This document shows positions 55,693 to 64,000 of a stretch of 64,000 bases of DNA, in pieces. This stretch comes from Eustoma russellianum (lineage: Eukaryota > Streptophyta > Magnoliopsida > Gentianales > Gentianaceae): positions 22,890,348 to 22,954,347 of the forward strand of contig AP025057.1 of NCBI GenBank assembly GCA_036186865.1, read 5' to 3'. The translations under genes were made by a program, and so were the position numbers. Numbering within the stretch: position 1 is the stretch's first letter; each line of letters begins with the position of its first letter. The notes below the pieces were generated by a model that searched no databases, was not told the origin of the DNA, and saw only the letters and a program-made list of their open reading frames with translations.

Positions 55693-58503
55693 TGTTGAGA
55701 AAAAGGGTTCGAGTGATTCACAAAATGCATGGTTTAAATAACGTGTGGAAAAGAAATGCATGACACAATTTATTACTTGACACGTTTTTGCGACAAACTT
55801 GCCTTATATACTTTATATATATGTTTCCGTACTAACAAGCCATGAAGCTTTAATGCTTACATCAAATGGCAAACATTTGTTGTGCAACTATTTTCATGTG
55901 CCACCATTAATGAACTAAACTAGTTCATTAAGTGAAGTGCTTAGTTAAATGAACTAAGTAGTTCATTAAATGGAGATATATTTGGAGAAGGCATGATGGA
56001 AACAAATTGAAGAATGGAAAGTCTCCTTTTACACATCATTGCACGTTTTATATTATATATATATATATATATTCAGATTTTTTAAAAAAGGCACAATATA
56101 TATATATTCCGACGTACTAATAACACGTTACATATATTACGAACGTACGTCAACGTCACACCACTATACTTTCCTCATATTTATGAGTATATTTAGGTTT
56201 TATATCATATGATATAAGTCATGGTGATGACAAAATTATAATGACGCGTTACAAGGTTATAAACCAAAAATTGTCATATCGGGTGACTACCGAAACTTCG
56301 CTAACTTGTCACGTACTTGCCATATATAGATGGCCAGCCTCTACACTTAAAAAATGGCCACAAATTTCGTGGCTAACATAGTACACTCAGCCATAAAATC
56401 ATTCCATGATGGCACACGCAAATCACCCCCAATTAAGGCCAAATTATGGAGATTCCAAATTCGATTTTAAGCACATGGGGCGCCACTTTTAATCATCCAT
56501 TAGAGCTGAATATTCAAGTTAATTTATGTATATTATGTGTGACATAATATATATAACATGTGCAAAAATTTTGAATTTAATCGGAGAAAAATTGCGTAAT
56601 CGACAAAAGTCAAAATTCGATTTTCTATGAACACATCACATGGAACGTTTTTGGGCATGACATGTAACATGTATCTAGACACTTTTTTACATATTCAATA
56701 CATACTAAAGTGTTCTAGAATATTCAAATTAGGGCTGATTGGAATACACCATATGTGTATAATTATTGTGCACTACTTTACAAAGTTTACAAAAATAAAA
56801 TTCAACACATGGTCAAGCCTTCATCACACGCCTACTCAGCCTTGGTGGAGATTAGTTGGCATCTCAATTGGTGGAGAATAAGCCACTTAAGTTTAGTGAC
56901 ATAATGGAGGAAGCTACACAAGGTAACATTTCAAACTTTGTAGCAAATGTAACACATGCTGAAAATTCAGCATGTGAGGCAATAGGCTGGCCGAATTTCG
57001 TGTCTTCAATGTGATCAATTTGCTTGTCAATATTCAAGGGATTTATGTGTAGTAATATGGTAAGATTTCAAAGTCTTGAGATTATTGCACATGCTGAAAA
57101 TTCAGCATGTGATACAATGGTGCTGGCCGATTTTTGGCCTTAATGGAGATCAAAAATTACTTCCAAATTTGAGGGGATTGTATAATTTTTGACAATGTTT
57201 TGAACTTCAATTTGGCATATGTTTTATGTTTTATTCTCAGATTATTTCAGCCTCTAAGTGATGACAAATCTCACCCAATTAAGGAGTGCCAAGTAAGCAA
57301 GGCCAGGACAAACATCCAATCAAGTTGTGCCAAGTAAGCAAGATGATATCACATCTATAGAAGGCATTCTTCCAAGGATTTAAAAGAGAATTCTCAAGAT
57401 GGAGATGAAGCCCTAGGGGGCGGCCAACACCAAATAAAATGAAGAGAAGGGAGCCAAAACAAATGCAAGACAAGTCTTATAATTTCCAAAGTGCAAAAAT
57501 ACTCTCTACTCTTTTCTTCTACATTTTCTTTCTTCTCCTTCTCTCTAAAGCGTATTTATCTATATTCAAACATATTGGATAGGCTTTGTTCATACCACCA
57601 TACACGCATCATTATTGTAAAAGGTTGATCAAGGTGCGATCAAACCTTCATCCGCTCAGTGGTGGTGTTCGTGATCATTGTGATTGCTTGTATCGTTTGT
57701 AAAGGGTTGGAGTTGGTGTGTAACTCCAGCAACCAATGTGGTAAGGTGTTAATTTTGTTCAGGGATAACCGAAGAAGGTGTCGTTGAAGACTGGAGTAGG
57801 TTGATTTAACCGAATCAGTATAAAATTCCTTGTGTTCTTTACTTTACTGCACAGTACTTTCAGTTTTCAGCACTTTGCGTCCATTTCGTTGCAATCTTAA
57901 AAATAGAAAACGGATTTCAAAAATTGTAAAATTTTTCAGAACCATACCCACACCTCTTAAGTTTCATTTGGCACAAGTTTCAACCCATTTTAATAAGTAT
58001 AAGTCATTCAAACTTTAAAAGTTCTGAGACTAATGCAATCTGATTTTCAGACTTGCAAAGGTTGAGAACTTGAACGTATTTGACATACTTCCCAAAGGAA
58101 TTTTTCAAAACTGTTTCAACCCATTAAAATAAATATCTTAAGAGGTTTGTCATTAAATTTTCAGACCATTTGGAGTTACGGATTATTCGGAATAAAATTG
58201 TCAAATCACACTACTGTTTTTGGCATGCGCAATCTGACCACAAACAATTTTTCAAAAGGTTAGAGGTTGAATTTTGATCTGAAATTTTTAGGAGATGCTC
58301 AGATTATCTGAGAGTAGAATTTTTTCAAATTTTAAAATTTTTGAAGGTCTGTAACCTAGTTTTTCAAATGTTGAAAAATAGGATCTGAAAACAGAAACTG
58401 TTTTCAGAAGTTCGGTTTTTGGATCAAAATATTTTAAAAACTAAATTTTTTGCACCCACTATTCAACCCCTCTGTCTTCTAGTGGTGCCTTACAGGTCCT
58501 ACA
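55693..58503 (+). repeat. 3' LTR of copia copy 3 (2811 bp), full length
   Basis: TGTTGAG to CCTACA. Reference copy for the SIRE-like LTR fragments at 3160-3665, 7281-10830 and 49594-50343. Holds an (AT)n run near 56053-56075 and paired 'TGCTGAAAATTCAGCA' segments (56949-56964 and 57074-57089). No genes. Confidence 0.9.
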
Positions 58504-60658
58504 GTTATATATGCTATTATAATATATATGAAGAATTGGCACGTTTGAATACTACACAAAATTTGAAAATCAAAACGTGTATGAATGACAACTTTTGGCC
58601 CAGAGGCCGAATGGAGTGCCTTAACATGTACTAAACTCATTCAAGTATATTCACGTAAATATATGTGTATTGTATATTATGTGTAGTAGTTATATTGTAT
58701 TTAAAAAACAAGCATAAGCATGACACTACATAAAATGGGAAATTAAGAGATGAATCTGCGCCAACTTTCGGCCATAAGGCCATACATAGTATATTCAAGA
58801 TGAATTATACTTACTTGGACACACTCAATTAAATATATGTGTTATATGTATAATATATGTATGCAATTAGCATAATTGTTGTACACATCAGGTTGAAGAA
58901 TTTTATATACGCATGTAGGAAAACCTTCGGCCAAGAAGGGCCATTTGGCACAACTATGATAAATTAAGATATTTGAATAAATATTAAGCAAATCTACATA
59001 TATAATAAATATTTTGCATAATATAAATCAAGGATAATCAAGATGCTAAATTCAAGAAGGAACAAGACATTTAATAAAGCGCGTTTTGGGGCCATTCGAC
59101 CCAAAATCACCTTATAGGGGCAAAATGATAAATACACATGAGGCCTATTAAGAATGAAAGAATTGGGAACCAAATTGATTAGAGACCTATGTTAAGCCTT
59201 CCATCATGCATATTGTCATCATGATTTTCAATACAAATAAGTTTTATTTACGAACACGTTTATGGAATGATTATTGCAAGAAATGTTTTAAAGTTTTCAT
59301 GATTTAAAGAATCATACCGTGAGACGAATGATTCCATATGGCTTATGCATGTATCTGGTGGTTGAGTGTAACACCTGGCCAGAGGTAAGGGTTCCCTGCC
59401 TTTCTGTATACGCATGTTCTATTCGCTGAGTGTAACACCTTGTCCGGGACAAGGGAACCCTGCCCTTCAGTTATGCCTACGACGTTCTGTATGGAGAGAT
59501 GCCTGATGTCTGATCCTGAGGGAGGATGTCAGGGGCAAAATACATTATTTCAGAGTGTAACACCGTATCCAGGACTCGGGTACTCTGTCATAACGCGTCA
59601 CAGTTAGTCCTAGGTATGTATGATGTAACACAGTGGTTGGACCATCGGGATTTATAGACGGCACTCATGACTATTCAAGGAGTCATTCGGTATGTCGTAG
59701 GTACCCCTTCTTATGTTATCAAAAGTGCTATAGCCAATTCATGTCATGTAATGTTTATGTACGTACGATATGAAATGTTTTCCAAAAGTTTTACAATGCA
59801 TACATCACGATCATGTCTCATGAGCTCTTAGTGCCCTTAAGTCATGACTCTTGTAGTATGATGTCCAGTATGATTAAGCAACTGCAGGAAACATAACCTA
59901 AAAGATTGCACGCAAGAATGATACCGATTATATACTAAGCTAAAGATGATCAAAGGATGAATCTGTCTAACTTACTATACTATTTATCTATGATGTTTTC
60001 TTTGAAGGTTATTTCATTACATGACAAAGTATCTGTCGGATTTACTGCACTGTTTATCTGTGTTGATTTCCTGACTATACTTCCAATCATGTTGTTCGTA
60101 CGATATCTATTCCATGCTTCATTGTATTATCTCCACTACCCCAGTCCCCATGCATGATCCACTTGACGAATCTAGGCAGAAATATTTGTTGAACGATTCG
60201 TTATCGATCACCCTTTATTTTACCATGCAGGCCCACAAGACCCTGAGCTAGAGTTCATAGAGGATGAGCCTCGAGACTAGGTTCAGAGAGCTGATTAGTA
60301 GAATCCAGTGGCATCTTTTGTGTTTTGTTATTCAGCTCTGCACTTGTGGTGAAAATTTTGTATCCATTTTTCACGATATTATGCATGGATCGGGTATATC
60401 ATGGCGAATTCTTCAGAAAAATTTGTGTCTTCCAGAATGGAATCTGATAAGTGTACTAATGATGTACCTATGGCACTACTTTGGATGTATTAGTTAGTAC
60501 TTATGTCAATGCTTATTTCTGTTTATGTTATGATGCTTCCGCTATTCAATACATGCTATGACGATGTGTACATAGATGGCATCGACGCCTTGTAGTTTTC
60601 GTAGTTAAGTACGGTGGATGCACCGTGCCGAGACCCTAGTCCCAGGTGGGACGCTACA

Positions 60659-60663
60659 GTTTT
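60659..60663. repeat. Target-site duplication of the solo LTR (right)
   Basis: GTTTT, matching 42993-42997. The uninterrupted sequence survives in the inverted copy near 62570-62596. Confidence 0.85.
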
Positions 60664-60850
60664 AAAATCCGACCTTCTGTTTCTATAAAAGGTAGATCAT
60701 TGCATGAAAATAGGACAGAGTTGGTTAGAGGAGAGAGACTAGCATATATATTTTTGTAAACATTTTGTGAATAGAAGTGTTTTGCTTGGCATGCAGACAG
60801 TTGCAGAAACCTTTATTCTCTTTTTTGTTTCTTTTATAGATTTATTAGAA
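60664..60850 (+). promoter_or_regulatory. Caulimovirid promoter and leader start, plus-strand copy
   Basis: TATAAAA at 60684-60690, followed by a short leader. Collinear with the minus-strand copy (TATA at 62558-62564), with high similarity up to about 60840, where the sequence turns into the inverted copy. Likely the pregenomic RNA promoter of the integrant, now separated from its upstream region by the solo LTR. Confidence 0.65.
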
Positions 60851-60861
60851 GAAGGAAATTT

Positions 60862-62290
60862 CTAATTACTCCTTTTGTCATTTTTATCCAAATGATCGTC
60901 TATTCCAAATTGAGAACAAAATTGTACTAATTGTTTTTTTATTAAGAGCATGTTTTTTATTTGTTGATTAAGCTTTATTTTATTAGATAAAGATAATCCT
61001 TCTTGTATACAAGTTCCAATTAACTTTCCATAAGTATAATTATCATAATTAATGCTAACATTACCTTGCCTTAATTTGTTACGAATCCTTTCTGCAAACA
61101 AGGAAGGCAATCCATCTATAAATTTAGATTTCCAATGAGAACTATTAGATACAGGGAGTTCCATCACCTGCTTAAGAATGTATCTTTATACCATCTAAAT
61201 GAAGTAAGAGTATGACATCTTAAATTTTGTAATAACGTTCTGATAGTTTCTGAATTATCAGACCACCTTCCAGTGAAATGTTCGATAATATTAATCATTA
61301 AGGTGTATACAATATTATCGGGTTGTTCTCCATTTTCAACCTTAACCACAGTTAATATTTTTTGTCTGTCTTGTTGAGATAAATAACTATACCACCATAT
61401 GAGCAACACCTTGATCTGTATTACCCATATTTTTACAAATCGTACTATACATAAGCATTCTGTGTATTGTATTAAATTTGTTTTCAGTAAATCCATCGAT
61501 ATTCCATTCATAGATAGACTTACCATGATATGAATTATTTATTATATATTCTTGTTCCTCTATTAATACATCTTGATGACTAGTTCTAGGATAATAATAT
61601 GATTTATTTCTTGGATTTTCTGCAAATTTCGTGAGTTTATTAATTTCATCCTTAATAACTTGTGGATAATTTTTTTTTCAGTTATCCTTTCTTCAATTTC
61701 TTCATTAAGAGTACTAAGTTTTAAAATTTTAAATTTATTATCCAACATTTTTTCTAAATCAGAAGTAGACTTTAATATGAAATTTTTTACTTCCGGAGGT
61801 GGCTGTATAGTAGGAACATCTATAATTTCCCTACTGTTATTTCCTATAATTTTTCGTATATGTAAATTAGTTTTAACCTCTTTAACATATGATGCTAATG
61901 TTCTTATTTTTTTATCTAGATTTTTTAATTGTTCTCCTATTACAAGTAAATATAAATTACTATAATTTTGTTGTTTTATCATGGTATTAATGTGATTGTT
62001 GTGATCTCTCAAGTTTCATTTTCAAATAGTTTTTGAAAAGCATTAAAGTATCTAATTTCATTTTCTTTCCCCATATTGAAAGGTTGTTGAGGAGGAAAGA
62101 CTGAATGTGGTGTTTTATCAACTAAATTATAAACTGCCTGATTTAGATCATAACCTTCCCTCATTCATAATTAATCATCAGATCAAAATTTACTCTTTTT
62201 TTTACCAATTATAAAATTTCAACAAGGTTAATTCACCAAACATTCCAGAAGGAATTAAGGGCAATTGTTATTACCCACTGACATACCCTT
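60862..62290 (-). pseudogene. Caulimovirid ORF1 5' half (movement/coat-like region), broken
   Basis: Fragments on the minus strand: about 62290-62020 in shifted frames; 62012-61563, a Lys/Ile-rich coil-like region; 61526-61164; 61167-60862, with a K-S-K-F-I-D-G-L-P segment and a Q-F-G-I-D tail resembling Gag/coat-type capsid domains of caulimovirids. It stops at 60862 before any zinc knuckle or protease. Several frameshifts and stops. The assignment to the coat region is from overall style and position, with moderate certainty. Confidence 0.6.
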
Positions 62291-62557
62291 ATTGATTATG
62301 ATTGTTGATCATAAACAATATAAATAATTTAAACATATAACATAGTTTAACATAGAATGATTAGCCTTCCATTTGGCTAAAATAAACTGAATAAAAGATA
62401 AACAGAAAGAGAAGAAATAAAGACTAACTAGAAGAAAGGTTTCTGCAACTGTCTGCAGTCCAAGCAAAACACTTCTATTCACAAAATGCTTAGAAAAATA
62501 TATATGATAGTCTCTCTCTCTAACCAACTTTATCCTATTTGCATACAATGATCTGCC

Positions 62558-62564
62558 TTTTATA
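62558..62564 (-). promoter_or_regulatory. TATA box of the inverted caulimovirid copy
   Basis: TATAAAA on the minus strand in the context TTTCTATAAAAGGCAGATC, matching the plus copy at 60684. Confidence 0.65.
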
Positions 62565-62711
62565 GAAACAAAAGGTCGGATTTCAAAACAAACTTAAATC
62601 TATAATATAACTTTAGTAGTAGACCTATAATATCAACCACTAAAGTAAAAAAGAAAATTCTGTAAATGGTGGACCAATATGTCTACCACATTTCACATAA
62701 TTAGATTTTTT

Positions 62712-63075
62712 TTACAAAAGATCTTTCTTTGATTGCTTGATATCATCGAGCATTTTTTCTAACATATCATGAATATCCTCCTCATATGGATCCTGAGATT
62801 CTCCTGGTTGGGCCTTTTTTTCCCTTTATTAGAACTGGTCATAGACACATCTGAAGCCGAATCATCTTCGGTTTGAAAAATATTCTTCAATATATCTTTC
62901 TTTATTTTAGCCAAATAAGAAGATAATATTTGTTCTCTGCTAATGGAATCTTGTTCCTTAATCATCTTAATTTTCTGAGCAATATGCTGAAATGGACTAG
63001 GATAGTCCTGTTGTTGTTGCTGCTGAATTTGAACTTTATATTTTGCCAAAGTCTGATAAATTTGGTCTAATGTTT
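62712..63075 (-). pseudogene. Caulimovirid ORF2 C-terminal part, inverted copy
   Basis: Matches 42460-42840. The open frame 63049-62759 carries the Gln-rich segment and the E-D-D-S-A-S-D-V tail, then shifts one base at an A7 tract (62815-62821 on the plus strand as T7), so that the acidic end reaches TAA at 62712-62714. The plus copy has the same frame change at the same place. Confidence 0.65.
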
Positions 63076-64000
63076 TTTAAATAAAGGAGCCCGAGTCTCC
63101 AATTCTATTATAGGAAAAACCCTCACTTATGGCGGAGGAATACTATTGTTACAAATAAAGTCAAAATAGAGCTGTATGTAACTACTTAAAGGCCGGTACA
63201 TATGGATCCATAGTATGAGATATGGAAAGGGGAAATGTTCAAATGTTGTATGATATGCCTCATTAAAATCTTGGCAAGAAAATCCATCCTTGTGGATAAA
63301 ATCTTGCACGAAAGGAAAAAATTACATATTTACCACATTTGAAACATTTAGTACATAAAAAGAGGGCAGCCTTAGCGCAGTTGAACATTTCCATCCAATG
63401 GAAGTAGCGTAGTCGTCCATGATAATCCATGCAAAGACAAACAAATAGCCATCAGTAGTGGACATAGACCAAAAGCAGGGATACAGTGTGATAAGCCAAT
63501 AGCAAAAGATCATACCAAACCTACCTACAGCTCACAGGATGCAGGTAGAATGTCTAGAAGAGAGCCAATCCAGATGGAAGACAATGAGAAAACCCATAGT
63601 AAGACGCTGTTCAAGCATGCCGAAGATGTCCTGTAGTAAGATCAAGCCTGACGCAACTGCGGATCAATGGTGGAAGCATATGCCGCATATAATAACCCGT
63701 CGTAGGAATCAGCAATCCATGTTGCGCTAAGTAATGGGCCGCCATATTTGATTCCCGATAGACATGCTGAATGTCAAAATGCGTTTGCATCTGCAAAGAG
63801 CAGAGTAATCGAAGATGATAACTCTCGGAGGTAGTGCCATGATAAAGTGAATGGGTGAGCTGCAGACAATCAGTCTCTAGAATGACATGGCGATGCAGGC
63901 GTAGAAAGTATAACAAACCAAATAATGCTGCCTGCATTTCTACGATGTATGGAGTGCACGATGGTAATCAGAAAGAAATGGCGCCAACACATATTCCGAA
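63076..64000 (-). mobile_element. Plant L1 LINE (copy 3), runs off window end
   Basis: Minus strand: RNase H, then a 3' region with a hairpin (63521-63528 with 63541-63548) and the shared 3'-terminal CACTTATGGCGGAGGAA (63124-63140), ending at a short A-run. Inserted in caulimovirid ORF2. The other end is outside the window. Confidence 0.8.
63611..63937 (-). pseudogene. L1 RNase H domain fragment
   Basis: 108 codons: the E-containing helix start (M-Q-A-A-L-F-G-L-L-Y-F), L-E-T-D-C with the third acidic residue, and V-Y-R-E-S-N-M-A-A-H-Y-L-A-Q with His at the fourth catalytic position. A stop and frame change just upstream (about 63967) cut it off from the first Asp. Very similar to 8647-9096. 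Confidence 0.8.

Larger units (their letters stand above)
49594..58503 (+). mobile_element. SIRE-like copia copy 3, complete ends, inactive
   Basis: 8.9 kb inserted in the solo LTR, with near-matching 5-bp flanks GTTAC (49589-49593) and GTTAT (58504-58508). Order: shortened 5' LTR, primer-binding site, gag, protease, integrase, RT, RNase H, polypurine tract, full 3' LTR. All genes are broken. 55457-55678 is non-coding and purine-rich. Closest relative in the window is copy 1. Confidence 0.9.
42998..60658 (+). mobile_element. Gypsy-type solo LTR split by two later insertions
   Basis: LTR blocks 42998-44574, 49211-49593 and 58504-60658 (about 4.1 kb together) run from TGTTACACCCCGAC to GACGCTACA. 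No interior domain is present, so it is a solo LTR left by recombination. It belongs with the 4.3-kb LTRs 16946-21262 and 44953-49210 (same end block GTGCACCGT, CTAGTCC). The interruptions are a sister element (44575-49210) and a copia (49594-58503). No genes in the LTR blocks. Confidence 0.9.
60851..63075 (-). mobile_element. Second endogenous caulimovirid copy, inverted
   Basis: Read leftward: ORF2 end (63075-62712), intergenic region and promoter (62711-62400), leader, then ORF1 start and coat-like region down to 60862. The order ORF2 - intergenic - ORF1 shows a circularly permuted viral genome. It lies tail-against the plus-strand copy, forming an inverted repeat with 42460-42997 and 60659-60850. 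Interrupted at 63075 by an L1. Confidence 0.75.

Noticed and set aside
1..64000. Host protein-coding gene, tRNA, rRNA or CRISPR array
   Set aside because: Every frame with a recognisable domain belongs to a transposable element or viral remnant; no tRNA cloverleaf, rRNA stretch or regularly spaced repeat-spacer array was seen.

Overview
The window looks like gene-poor, repeat-dense nuclear DNA of a flowering plant, probably a eudicot. The evidence is Ty1/copia and Ty3/gypsy elements with methionine-tRNA primer sites, plant L1 and RTE non-LTR elements, and fragments of an endogenous caulimovirid whose layout (RT-RNase H followed by a second ORF) resembles Florendovirus. I found no host gene, rRNA, tRNA or CRISPR array. 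Nearly all 64 kb can be read as elements inserted into other elements.

Left part (1-15879): a SIRE/Maximus-like copia remnant (+) ends at 3665. It abuts a decayed Tork-like copia on the minus strand (3670-7280). A second SIRE-like copy starts at 7281. Its long LTR carries an L1 insertion (7645-9118), and its pol is deleted, partly inverted in place (11407-11700) and joined to a 3' end of a related subfamily whose LTR holds a 104-bp tandem repeat.

Middle (15880-29237): a large-LTR gypsy-type element with a 669-bp non-coding interior (LTR of about 4.3 kb). It is followed by a minus-strand LTR of the same broad family, which contains a 5'-truncated L1 with a 14-bp target duplication and an RTE element whose RT active site is mutated.

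Right part (29238-64000): the host sequence is a caulimovirid integrant. Into its RNase H region jumped a young 11.8-kb Tekay-type chromovirus (29547-41350, minus, exact TSD). Its gag and pol are uninterrupted but are separated by what looks like a 78-nt GT-AG intron that would switch Gag to Gag-Pol. Into the viral intergenic region jumped a gypsy-type solo LTR (42998-60658, exact TSD), itself split by a deleted sister element (44575-49210) and by a third SIRE-like copia (49594-58503). Beyond it a second caulimovirid copy lies in inverted orientation (60851-63075), preserves the empty insertion site, and is interrupted by a third L1 running off the window end.

Relative order where nesting shows it: caulimovirid copies first, then the solo LTR, then the two elements inside it. 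The chromovirus is young by LTR similarity. It is the only element here with both main genes open; all other coding regions are broken or truncated.
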